From Nonomuraea endophytica (GTDB taxonomy: Bacteria > Actinomycetota > Actinomycetes > Streptosporangiales > Streptosporangiaceae): DNA of 64,000 bases. Under the pieces are notes generated by a model, which worked only from the letters and a program-made list of their open reading frames with translations, was not told the DNA's origin and did not search any database. The position numbers were made by a program, and so were the translations under genes. Of the stretch, positions 32,583 to 40,468 are shown piece by piece (position 1 is the first letter of the stretch; each line of letters starts with the position of its first letter). The DNA is taken from NCBI RefSeq assembly GCF_014203235.1, contig NZ_JACHIN010000002.1, positions 427,245 through 491,244 on the forward strand. Reading direction: 5' to 3'.

Positions 32583-33901
32583 GCGCCCAGAACCTCCTTG
32601 ACGGCCGCTGCGAGCCGGTCGATGTCGTCGGTGGAGTGGCACTCGGTCACGCACACGAGCACCGTGCGGTCGTCGAGGGCGACGCCGCCGAAGATCCCCT
32701 TGTCCCGCAGCCCGTCCAGGAGCGCGCCGGACGAGGGCACCTCGATCGCGAACTCGCGGAAGTGCACGGCGTCCCTGTGCCGCACGGTGACGTGCCTGCC
32801 CAGGGCGTCCATGGCGTAGCGGGTACGCGACAGGACCGTCTCGCCGAGCTCCTTCATGCCCTCCGGGCCCATGAGCGCCAGGTAGACACCGGCCGTGATG
32901 CCCCAGAGGGCGGCGGCCGTACCGACCCATTCCTTGCCCTCTTCGCGGTGGGCGAAGGAGGTGCGGTCGTAGTAGACGTCGCCGAAGCCGTACTCGCCGG
33001 GGACCTTCGTCGGCGCGATGCCGAACAGGCGCGAGGGGAACTCGGCGACCAGCGGCTCGTGGTCCTGGGTGGCGATGTAGCCGGCGTGGCCGCCGCCGTA
33101 GCCCGGGTGCATGCCGAGCGGCTGGATGTCGCCGCAGGCGATGTCGGCGCCGTAGGCGGCCGGGGGCGCGAGGACGCCGAGGGAGATCGGGTCGGCGCTG
33201 ACGACCAGCAGCGCGCCGTTGGCGTGCGCCAGGTCGGCCAGCTCCTTGCCCCGGGTCTCGACCACGCCGTAGACGTTCGGGGTCTCCAGGTAGATCGCGC
33301 CGAAGGTGTCGTCGATCTCGACCTCGCCGATCTCGCCGTTGGCGGCGACCGGCGCGAAGACCATCTCGATGTCGTGGCTGAGGAAGTCACGCAGCTTGCT
33401 CAGCTTCTCGGCGGCGATGGCGCCGCTGAGCAGGACCTTGGGCCGGCCGGTGTAGCGGCAGGCCATCCGGATGGCGGTGCCGGACGCCTGGTAGCCGTCG
33501 TAGGTGGGGACGTTGACCACGTCCATCTCGAGCAGCTCGCCCATCATGCTGACGTACTCGAACAGGGCCTGGAAACGCCCATGGTCCTCGTACGGCTCGC
33601 CGGCGTAGGCGGTGAGGAACTCGCTGCGCGAGTTGACCTCGTCGCAGACGGCCGGGACGTAGTGCGCGTAGCTGCCGTGCCCGAGGAAGCTCAGCCCGGC
33701 CACGTTCTTGGCGAACAGGCCCTCCATGTGGCGCACCAGGTCCTGCTCGGCCACCAGCGGCGCGGGCAGGTCGAGGGGGCGGTTCAGCCGCAGCTCGGCC
33801 GGGATGTCGGCGTAGAACTCCTCGACGCTCCGCGCGCCGACGGCGGCCAGCATCTCGGCCCTGACACCCGGCTCGGTGTTCGGGATATAGGGGTGTGTCA
33901 A
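32579..33901 (-). CDS. GcvPA-like protein (glycine dehydrogenase subunit 1 homologue) with altered loop
   Basis: 440 residues from TTG 33901; GGAG stands five bases upstream and the TTG overlaps the beta-galactosidase stop (TTGA). It has the N-terminal half of P-protein: YIPNTEPGVRAEML, LSFLGHGSYAHYVPAVC, MDVVNVPTYDGYQASGTA. In canonical GcvPA the segment after TAY reads TPYQ(A/P)E(I/V)SQG; here residues 97-109 read TAYAGEPYEDHGR, so the conserved substrate loop is lost. It should pair with the adjacent GcvPB-like subunit. Confidence 0.85.
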   Translation of the reverse strand: MTHPYIPNTEPGVRAEMLAAVGARSVEEFYADIPAELRLNRPLDLPAPLVAEQDLVRHMEGLFAKNVAGLSFLGHGSYAHYVPAVCDEVNSRSEFLTAYAGEPYEDHGRFQALFEYVSMMGELLEMDVVNVPTYDGYQASGTAIRMACRYTGRPKVLLSGAIAAEKLSKLRDFLSHDIEMVFAPVAANGEIGEVEIDDTFGAIYLETPNVYGVVETRGKELADLAHANGALLVVSADPISLGVLAPPAAYGADIACGDIQPLGMHPGYGGGHAGYIATQDHEPLVAEFPSRLFGIAPTKVPGEYGFGDVYYDRTSFAHREEGKEWVGTAAALWGITAGVYLALMGPEGMKELGETVLSRTRYAMDALGRHVTVRHRDAVHFREFAIEVPSSGALLDGLRDKGIFGGVALDDRTVLVCVTECHSTDDIDRLAAAVKEVLGA

Positions 33902-35832
33902 CGGATCTCCTTCAACACGATGGCGTCTCGGGGGGCGAGCTCGATCTCGCCGTGGAGGGTGGTCTGGGTGAGCAGGTCCTCGCCCCGGTGCGGGAGCGTG
34001 ACCCGCCGGGTCTCGGCCGTGTGGTTGAGCAGGAAGAGGTACGCGCCCCTCCGCACGGCCTCCACCCCCTCGGGAACCTCGACGCCCTTGACTGCCGCGC
34101 GGGCGAGCACGTCGTCGAGGATCGGCGTCACGTCGTCGAGCAGGCAGCTCAGGTAGGTGGCCCGGCCCTTGCGGGTGATCGCGGGCCGCCCGTCGAGGTC
34201 GCCGCCCCGGTAGCGGGCCAGCACCTCGGCGTCGATCGGCCGCAGCCACTCCGCCCACGTGTGCGCGCTCCCGCCGTCCACGGGCCGGCGGACGCCGTCG
34301 GGCAGCGGCCACCACTCGTCCACGGCCACGCCGAGCAGCTCGCGCAGCGGTCCGGGCGCGCCGCCGTCGTGCACCTGGTCGTTGGCGTCGACCACGCCGC
34401 TGAACGGCCCCACGACCAGCTCTCCCCGGTACGTCGCGAGCTCGTCACCGGCGAGGTAGAGGTTGGGCGCGATCACCAGCTTGTAGCCGGACAGGTCCCG
34501 GCCCGGCGGCGTCAGGTCCACCGCGATGCCACGCGCGTGCAGCGGCGCGTACCAGGCCAGCAGCAGGTCCTTGAGCTTGAGCCGGTTGGACGGCATCGAC
34601 TCGGGCGCCTCCAGGCCCCACCAGCTGTCCCAGTCGAGGACCAGGGCGACCTCGGCGTCGCCGTGGGAGCCGGCGACCTCGCCGAGCTTGCGCAGGTCGG
34701 CGCCCAGGCGCAGGGTGTCCTGCCAGCCCCGGGTGGCGGTGCCGCCGTGCGGGAGCATCGCGGAGTGGAACTTCTCCGGGCCGTACTTGGCCTGGCGCCA
34801 CTGGAAGAACATGACGCCGTCGGAGCCGTGGGCCAGCGCCTGCAGGCTGTGCAGGCGCATCATGCCGGGCGGCTTGGGCGCGTTGACCTCGCGCCACGAC
34901 ACGGCGCTCGGGGCCGACTCCAGCAGCAGCCACGGCTGCCGCTTCAGCGAGCGCATCAGGTCGTAGCTGAGCGCCACGGCCACGTGCGAGCGCGGGTCGG
35001 CGGGGTCGGGGTAGGCGTCGTCGCTGACGAAGTCCTCGGCGGCGGCCCACTTCCAGTAGTCCAGGCCGTGCAGGATGCTCATGAAGTTCGTGGTGACCTT
35101 GACCTCGGGGGTCACCCGGCGCAGCACGGCCTTCTCGGCCTCGAAGAGCTCCAGCAGGGCGTCGCTGCAGAAGCGGCGCCAGTCGAGCAGCTGCGCGGGG
35201 TTGACCGGGCCGGGGGCGGTGCGGGGCGGCTCGACCTGGGCCAGGTCGGTGTAGTGCTGGCCCCAGCAGGAGGTGCCCCAGGCGGCGTTGAGGCCGTCGG
35301 CGTCCTTGTAGCGCTCGGCCAGCCAGCGGCGGAAGTGCCGGGCCGACTCCTCGCAGAAACACTCGAGGGTGTGGTCGGCGTACTCGTTGCCGATGTGCCA
35401 CATGGCCAGGGCGGGGTGGTCCTTGTAGCGCTCGGCCATCGCCTCGGCCAGCCGTACGACGTGGTCCTTGAAGACCGGAGAGCTGGGGCAGTAGCCCTGC
35501 CGGGAGCCGAACTCCAGCCGCACGCCGTCGGCGCTCACCGGCATCACCGAGGGGTGCTCACGCACCAGCCACGGCGGCGGGGTGGCGGTCGCGGTGGCCA
35601 GGTCGGCGGCGATCCCGTGCTCGTGCAGGAGGTCGAGGACGCGGTCGAGCCAGCCGAAGTCGTACTCGCCTCTTCTCGGCTCCAGCCGTGACCACGAGAA
35701 CACGGCGACGGTGGCCATGTTCACGCCGGCCTCGGCCATCAGACGCATGTCCTCGGCCCAGACCTCCTCGGGCCACTGCTCGGGGTTGTAGTCCCCGCCG
35801 AACAGCAACCCCGGCACCCGGGTCAGCCCCAC
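33898..35832 (-). CDS. GH42 beta-galactosidase-family glycosidase
   Basis: 644 residues from GTG 35832, with GAGGAG five bases before it. The GH42 TIM barrel begins FGGDYNPEQWPEEVW. Acid/base E150 lies in HIGNEYADH and nucleophile E305 in LLLESAPSAVSW. The metal-site cysteines expected in some members are partly present (LECFCEES). A beta-rich domain and FLLNHTAETRRVTLP C-terminal domain follow. No signal peptide, so it acts on imported substrate. GH42 members cleave beta-galactosides, beta-galactofuranosides or alpha-L-arabinopyranosides. It is the first gene of the operon. Confidence 0.93.
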   Translation of the reverse strand: MGLTRVPGLLFGGDYNPEQWPEEVWAEDMRLMAEAGVNMATVAVFSWSRLEPRRGEYDFGWLDRVLDLLHEHGIAADLATATATPPPWLVREHPSVMPVSADGVRLEFGSRQGYCPSSPVFKDHVVRLAEAMAERYKDHPALAMWHIGNEYADHTLECFCEESARHFRRWLAERYKDADGLNAAWGTSCWGQHYTDLAQVEPPRTAPGPVNPAQLLDWRRFCSDALLELFEAEKAVLRRVTPEVKVTTNFMSILHGLDYWKWAAAEDFVSDDAYPDPADPRSHVAVALSYDLMRSLKRQPWLLLESAPSAVSWREVNAPKPPGMMRLHSLQALAHGSDGVMFFQWRQAKYGPEKFHSAMLPHGGTATRGWQDTLRLGADLRKLGEVAGSHGDAEVALVLDWDSWWGLEAPESMPSNRLKLKDLLLAWYAPLHARGIAVDLTPPGRDLSGYKLVIAPNLYLAGDELATYRGELVVGPFSGVVDANDQVHDGGAPGPLRELLGVAVDEWWPLPDGVRRPVDGGSAHTWAEWLRPIDAEVLARYRGGDLDGRPAITRKGRATYLSCLLDDVTPILDDVLARAAVKGVEVPEGVEAVRRGAYLFLLNHTAETRRVTLPHRGEDLLTQTTLHGEIELAPRDAIVLKEIR

Positions 35833-35848
35833 TCTTGCTCCTCTTGTG

Positions 35849-35870
35849 CTGTGTACTATTTTGTACACAG
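35849..35870. promoter_or_regulatory. 22-bp palindrome in the beta-galactosidase/GntR divergent promoter
   Basis: CTGTGTAC-TATTTT-GTACACAG is a perfect 8-6-8 inverted repeat, in a locally AT-rich stretch. A related but imperfect element, GTGCAGTATTTTGCATCAC, lies at about 35880-35898 with the same TATTTT centre. Two operators in tandem between the operon and the GntR gene suggest cooperative repression by that regulator. Confidence 0.75.
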
Positions 35871-35942
35871 AATTCATAGTGCAGTATTTTGCATCACGTC
35901 AAGCGCTACGCTGATCAGGGAAGATCACACCGAAGGAGTGCC

Positions 35943-36587
35943 ATGCCGATCGAGCGGCGACCACTGCGCGAGCAGATCAGGGACGAGCTCTTGAGAAGGC
36001 TCGATCGCGGCGACTTTTCCGCGGGCACGGACATCAACGAGGCGGCGCTCGCCGGTGAGCTCGGCGTCAGCCGCACTCCCCTGCGTGAGGCGCTCATCAC
36101 ACTCGCCGGCGAGGGCGTGCTGGAGAGCTCTCAGGGCCGGGGCTTCCGGTTCGCGCCGGTGAGCAAGAGGGAGTTCAGGGAGCTGTGCGAGATCGTCGCC
36201 GCCCTGGAGTCGCTGGCGCTGGAGACCTCCGACCCCGGCTACCTGCGCAAGATCGCCCCCGAGCTGCTACGGCTGGCGCGCGACTTCCCCGACCCGGTCG
36301 CCGAGCAGCAGATCATAGAACGCCACGACGACGAGTGGCACGACCTGCTGCTGAGCGGTTGTCAGAACGAGCGCCTGCTGGACCTGATCACCAGCGTCAA
36401 GGCCGGCATGCGGCGCTACGCCCACCTGATCGCCGGCGACGACGCCCCCTTGGAGCGCGAGGCGGCCGAGCACTGCGAGGTGGCCGAACTGCTCATGGCC
36501 GGACACCTCGACAAGGCTACGGAGGCGCTGCGCGACAACTGGGTGAACGGGATGGAGCGCATGATGTCCCGCATCCCGTCCGCTTAG
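35943..36587 (+). CDS. GntR-family regulator with FCD ligand domain
   Basis: 214 residues; GAAGGAG precedes ATG 35943. The winged helix is at about 5-70 (INEAALAGELGVSRTPLREALITLAGEGVLE). The FCD domain follows, with the conserved HDDEWHDLLLSGCQNERL, where aspartate and histidine residues usually hold a metal and the effector. FCD-type regulators bind organic acids or sugar acids. It is divergent from the nine-gene operon and next to the 22-bp palindrome, so it is very probably that operon's repressor. Confidence 0.92.
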   Translation: MPIERRPLREQIRDELLRRLDRGDFSAGTDINEAALAGELGVSRTPLREALITLAGEGVLESSQGRGFRFAPVSKREFRELCEIVAALESLALETSDPGYLRKIAPELLRLARDFPDPVAEQQIIERHDDEWHDLLLSGCQNERLLDLITSVKAGMRRYAHLIAGDDAPLEREAAEHCEVAELLMAGHLDKATEALRDNWVNGMERMMSRIPSA

Positions 36588-36651
36588 AATCCGGAATAGT
36601 TGAAAGATAAACTGGGTTAGGCCCTGCAGACACCGCAGGAAGGAGCCCGAC

Positions 36652-37617
36652 ATGCCCGCCGTAACCGTTGAGAACCCGCTCACCCTCCCGCGCATCCCGG
36701 CCCACACCGGTCCGCAGCGCAAGGTGATGGCGGTGGAGACCGCGCCCACCGGCTTCGAGGGCGAAGGCTTCCCCGTACGCAAGGCCCTGGCCGCCATCAA
36801 GCCGCAGTACCTCGACCCGTTCGTCATGATGGACCAGATGGGCGAGGTCGACTACGCCGCGGGCGAGCCCAAGGGCACCCCGTGGCACCCGCACCGCGGC
36901 TTCGAGACCGTCACGTACATGATCGACGGAGTCATGGACCACCTCGACTCCAACGGCGGCGGCGGCACGATCACCAACGGCGACACCCAGTGGATGACGG
37001 CCGGCGCCGGCATCCTGCACAAGGAGGCGCCGCCGGAGTGGCTCGTCCAGAAGGGCGGCCTGTTCCACGGCATCCAGCTCTGGGTCAACCTCCCCGGGTC
37101 CAAGAAGATGATCGCCCCCCGCTACCAGGACATCGGCAGCTCCAGCGTCGTCCTGCTCAGCAGCGACGACGGCGGCGCGCTGGTGCGCCTGATCGCCGGG
37201 GACCTGGGCGGGCACGCCGGGCCCGGCTCCACCCAGACGCCCATCACGCTGCTGCACGCCTCGATCAGCCCCGGCGCCCGCCTGACGCTGCCCTGGCGCA
37301 GGGACTTCAACGCGCTCGCTTACGCGCTGTCCGGGAACGGCGGCGCGGGCGCGGAGAAGACCGCGTTCGGCAGTGGGCAGCTGGCCGTGTTCGACGGGTT
37401 CGGCAACCGTCCCGGACTGGCCACCTCGGGTGAGGCGATCACGCTCACCGCGGCGCCCCGGTCGGCGCTGGAGGTGATCGTCCTGGGCGGCGAGCCCATC
37501 GGCGAGCCGGTGGCCCACTACGGGCCGTTCGTCATGAACACGCGGGCCGAGCTGGTTCAGGCCTTCGAGGACTACCAGGCGGGCAAGCTGGGCGTCATCC
37601 CGGCCGAACACGCCTGA
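36652..37617 (+). CDS. Pirin-family protein
   Basis: 321 residues, bicupin. The N-terminal cupin holds the metal motif HPHRGFET (H79, H81) and later GILHKEAPPE, supplying the His/His/His/Glu iron ligands. YhaK/pirin proteins may act as quercetin dioxygenases or as redox-dependent partners. It has a ribosome site AGGAAGGAG. It is convergent with the MBL-fold gene, 3 bases from its stop. Confidence 0.92.
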   Translation: MPAVTVENPLTLPRIPAHTGPQRKVMAVETAPTGFEGEGFPVRKALAAIKPQYLDPFVMMDQMGEVDYAAGEPKGTPWHPHRGFETVTYMIDGVMDHLDSNGGGGTITNGDTQWMTAGAGILHKEAPPEWLVQKGGLFHGIQLWVNLPGSKKMIAPRYQDIGSSSVVLLSSDDGGALVRLIAGDLGGHAGPGSTQTPITLLHASISPGARLTLPWRRDFNALAYALSGNGGAGAEKTAFGSGQLAVFDGFGNRPGLATSGEAITLTAAPRSALEVIVLGGEPIGEPVAHYGPFVMNTRAELVQAFEDYQAGKLGVIPAEHA

Positions 37618-37620
37618 CCG

Positions 37621-38862
37621 CTAACGGACCCGTTTTTCTGATTCCGCCGCGGCCCAGGCGAAGACGCTTCTGGCCATCAGCGACTGTTCGCCCGCCGCTC
37701 TGGCCGCGAAGACCTCGGCGCGGACCCGGTGCACGCCCGGGTCGCCGGGGGCGGCCAGTGCGGCCATCTCGGCCAGGTGGCCGGCCAGGCGCTCGTCACC
37801 CTCGCCCAGGGCCTTCAGCGCGGCGTCGGCCAGCACCGAGGCGCCGCCTGCCAGGTCGGCGACCGCCGCCGCCACCGCGGCGTCCGGGGCGGGCTTCAGG
37901 GTGGCGGGGTTGCCGTCGTACCAGCCGCCGTACAACCGCCAGAGGTTCCTGACCACGAACTCGGGCTCGTCGTAGCGGGCACGCAGGTACGGCCGGTCGG
38001 CCAGGTGCGCCGGGGGGCGTACCGTGTGCATGATCTCGTCCAGGCGGGCGCCGGCGTTGAGGAGGCCGAGCGCCTGGGTGACCAGGGACTCCAGCCATTC
38101 CGCCGTCTCCAGGAGCGCGGTGCGGATGCGGTCGCGGCCGAAGATGGGCGCGCCGTGGCTCGGGAGCATGATCTCGGCGTCCAGGGCGGCCATGCGGCGC
38201 AGGGCGTGGACCCACTCACGCGGGTAGCGCTGGACCTTCTGCGGATTGCCGCAGTTCGGGGTGACCCAGATGAACAGGTCGCCGGGCAGCAGGAGCTTGT
38301 GTTCCGGGACGTAGCCGACGCTCGCGTCGTCGGTCTCGCCCTTGGCGTGGAAGAGGTCGAAGGTGAGGCCGCCGCGCCGTACCGTCAGGGAGTCGTCGTA
38401 GGTGACGTCGGGGTGGCGGTAGTCCATGGGCCAGCGCAGGTTCGGGGCCTGGAACTGGCGCTGGTTGATGATCGCGTTGTAGCCGTTCGTCAGCACATAG
38501 CGGTGGAAACGGGCTACAACTGCCTGGTGGGCGTAGATCGTCGCGCGGGGTCCGGACTCCTCGAAGGGCGCGGTGCCGAAGACGTGGTCGATGTGGCCGT
38601 GGGAGTAGAAGGCCGTGGTCAGCGGGGCCTTCGACCAGGCGCGTACGTCGGTGTGGAGCTGCCCGGCCGAGAAGGGGCTGCTGGTGTCGAAGAGGACCAG
38701 TTCGCCCTCGGTCTCGAAGGTGATCACGTTGCCGAAGCCCGGCCACCACCCGAGCCCGTCCGCGATCGGCTGGACACCCTTGCCGTCCATGCCCGTGTCC
38801 ACGATGCTGTCGTCCGACTCGCCGTTCCAGATACGGTCCGCGTACTCCTCAATCATGGGCAT
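37621..38862 (-). CDS. MBL-fold hydrolase with alkyl-sulfatase-like dimerisation domain
   Basis: 413 residues. The metallo-beta-lactamase motif SHGHIDH (H88, H90, D92, H93) and later FHAKGETDDASVGY, LLPGDLF and PSHGAP supply a dinuclear zinc site. After about 280 an all-helical region with RNLWRLYGGWYDGNPATLKP matches the dimerisation domain of SDS hydrolase SdsA-type alkyl sulfatases. The C-terminal sterol-carrier-like domain of true alkyl sulfatases is missing, so substrate is uncertain. ATG 38862 or 38856 could be the start. A palindromic operator lies just upstream. Confidence 0.88.
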   Translation of the reverse strand: MPMIEEYADRIWNGESDDSIVDTGMDGKGVQPIADGLGWWPGFGNVITFETEGELVLFDTSSPFSAGQLHTDVRAWSKAPLTTAFYSHGHIDHVFGTAPFEESGPRATIYAHQAVVARFHRYVLTNGYNAIINQRQFQAPNLRWPMDYRHPDVTYDDSLTVRRGGLTFDLFHAKGETDDASVGYVPEHKLLLPGDLFIWVTPNCGNPQKVQRYPREWVHALRRMAALDAEIMLPSHGAPIFGRDRIRTALLETAEWLESLVTQALGLLNAGARLDEIMHTVRPPAHLADRPYLRARYDEPEFVVRNLWRLYGGWYDGNPATLKPAPDAAVAAAVADLAGGASVLADAALKALGEGDERLAGHLAEMAALAAPGDPGVHRVRAEVFAARAAGEQSLMARSVFAWAAAESEKRVR

Positions 38863-38868
38863 AACCTT

Positions 38869-38888
38869 GTTCTAGAACACCATTCTAG
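38869..38888. promoter_or_regulatory. Palindromic operator upstream of the MBL-fold gene
   Basis: CTAGAA-CACCA-TTCTAG (38872-38888) is a perfect 6-5-6 inverted repeat overlapping GTTCTAGAAC (38869-38878), itself a perfect palindrome. It lies 7 bases before the MBL start. The half-site resembles those bound by TetR-family regulators of lipid genes, but the spacing differs from the KstR consensus. Confidence 0.6.
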
Positions 38889-38979
38889 GCAAGGGGTCAC
38901 GGAAGCGCCTCACAAGGTCACGGGTCGATTGCGCCCTCTTGACGGGAGTCACCGGACATTCATACGTTCGGCAAAACGT

Positions 38980-38996
38980 TTAGGAAACTTTCCTAA
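38980..38996. promoter_or_regulatory. ROK-type operator upstream of ngcE
   Basis: TTAGGAAA-C-TTTCCTAA is a perfect 17-bp inverted repeat 25 bases before the ngcE ATG. Sites of this form are known for ROK-family (NagC/Rok7B7-like) regulators of N-acetylglucosamine and chitin genes in actinobacteria. No ROK gene is in the window, so the regulator would act from elsewhere. Confidence 0.75.
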
Positions 38997-39021
38997 TTGA
39001 TCCCCTTCAGGAGAGATCAGT

Positions 39022-40464
39022 ATGTCCCACCCGGGAGAGATCACACGGCGCCAGCTGCTGCGCCGGATCGGCCTGACCGCGTTCGTCGCCGGCCCCGGGG
39101 TGGGCCTGCTCTCAGCCTGCGCCACCGGCGGCACCACCGCGGCTCCGTCCGCCTCCGCCCCCGCCTCCAGCGCCGGCACCGACCCGAAGAACCCCTTCGG
39201 CGTCGACGCCAAGAAGGGCCTCGAGGTCGTCATCTTCACCGGCGGCTTCAAGGACGACTACGCCAAGCTCGTCCACGAGGCGATGTACACCAAGTCCTTC
39301 GCCGGCGTCTCCATCAAGCACACCGGCACCCAGAACGTCGGCACCATGCTGCGTCCGCGCTTCCTCGCCGGTGACGCCCCCGACGTCGTCAACAACTCCG
39401 GCCCCGAGGCCATGGACGTGGCCGCGCTGGCCGCCGAGGGCCACGTCGCCGACCTGGGCCCGCTCTGGGACGCCCCGGCGCTCGACGACCCGGGCAAGAA
39501 GGTCCGCGACACCGTCACCCCGGCCGCGATCGAGGAGGGCAAGCTCAACGGCAAGGACATGACGCTCAACTACGTCGTGTCCCACCGCGGGCTCTGGTAC
39601 AACAGCAAGCTCTTCGAGAAGGAGGGCTGGACGCTCCCGCAGACCCTCGACGAGTTCAAGGCGCTGGGCGACAAGGCCAAGGCCAAGGGCATCCACCTGT
39701 TCGCGTACCCGGGCCAGAAGGGCCCGTACTACATGCTGTGGAACATGCTCTACCAGGCCGCGAAGATCGGCGGCAACCAGGCCATCATCGACATCGACAA
39801 CCTGGTGGACAACGCCTGGAAGTCGGAGGCGTTCAAGGCGTCCGTGACCGCCTGGCACGAGATCTTCACGAAGTACAGCGACAAGTCCTACCTCGGCCTG
39901 GACCACACCCAGACCCAGATCAAGCACCTGCAGGACAAGTTCCTCTTCTACCCGACCGGCTCCTGGCTGGAAGGCGAGATGGCCAAGGACAAGCCGGACA
40001 CCTTCGAGTACGCCCTCGCGCCGTTCCCCACCGTCACCGCCAACGACACGATGCCCTACGGCGCCATCCAGGTCGGCACCGGCGAGGTCTTCTTCGCCAC
40101 CGCCAAGGGCAAGAACCCGCAGGGCGCGCTGGAGTACCTGCGCATCATGCTCTCCAAGGAGGGCGCGAAGGGCTTCGTCGAGCAGACCAAGAGCCTCACC
40201 ATCGTGAACGGCTCCGCCGAGGGCGTCGACCTGCCCCCGGGCCTGGCCTCGGCCAACAAGGTGCAGACCGCCGCCGGTCAGAGCCTCATCACCTCCGCCC
40301 GCTTCGAGGGCTGGTACAAGGAGCTGTTCGACTACGCCTGGGCGCAGCAGAACATCCTCATGGGCGGCCGCATGACCGTCGACGAGTTCCTGGACAAGGT
40401 CCAGAAGAAGGCCGACGACATCAAGGCCGACTCCTCCATCGCCAAGCAGACCAGGAACGCGTAA
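39022..40464 (+). CDS. ngcE: N-acetylglucosamine/chitobiose-type binding lipoprotein
   Basis: 480 residues. A twin-arginine-like start (TRRQLLRRIG) and lipobox LLSAC with C33 indicate export and lipid anchoring. The body (VVIFTGGFKDDYAKLVHEAMY, FLAGDAPDVVNNSGPEAMD, LNYVVSHRGLWYNS, FLFYPTGSWLEGEM) matches NgcE of the Streptomyces NgcEFG importer, which takes up N-acetylglucosamine and N,N'-diacetylchitobiose. The ROK-type operator upstream supports an aminosugar role. Two permeases follow immediately. Confidence 0.88.
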   Translation: MSHPGEITRRQLLRRIGLTAFVAGPGVGLLSACATGGTTAAPSASAPASSAGTDPKNPFGVDAKKGLEVVIFTGGFKDDYAKLVHEAMYTKSFAGVSIKHTGTQNVGTMLRPRFLAGDAPDVVNNSGPEAMDVAALAAEGHVADLGPLWDAPALDDPGKKVRDTVTPAAIEEGKLNGKDMTLNYVVSHRGLWYNSKLFEKEGWTLPQTLDEFKALGDKAKAKGIHLFAYPGQKGPYYMLWNMLYQAAKIGGNQAIIDIDNLVDNAWKSEAFKASVTAWHEIFTKYSDKSYLGLDHTQTQIKHLQDKFLFYPTGSWLEGEMAKDKPDTFEYALAPFPTVTANDTMPYGAIQVGTGEVFFATAKGKNPQGALEYLRIMLSKEGAKGFVEQTKSLTIVNGSAEGVDLPPGLASANKVQTAAGQSLITSARFEGWYKELFDYAWAQQNILMGGRMTVDEFLDKVQKKADDIKADSSIAKQTRNA

Positions 40465-40468
40465 CTCG

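Noticed and set aside
29907..32819. 970-codon open frame on the plus strand opposite AcoX and GcvPB genes
   Set aside because: Antisense shadow of two well-supported genes; composition is Arg/Gly/Val/His rich and no motif is recognisable.
31017..33901. Ordinary glycine cleavage system
   Set aside because: gcvH and gcvT are missing, key loops are changed, and the genes are translationally coupled to a glycosidase and an AcoX-like gene.
38872..38888. KstR cholesterol-regulon operator
   Set aside because: The half-site is similar, but the spacer is 5 bases and the known consensus (TAGAAC-NN-GTTCTA) is not met; no sterol genes are nearby.
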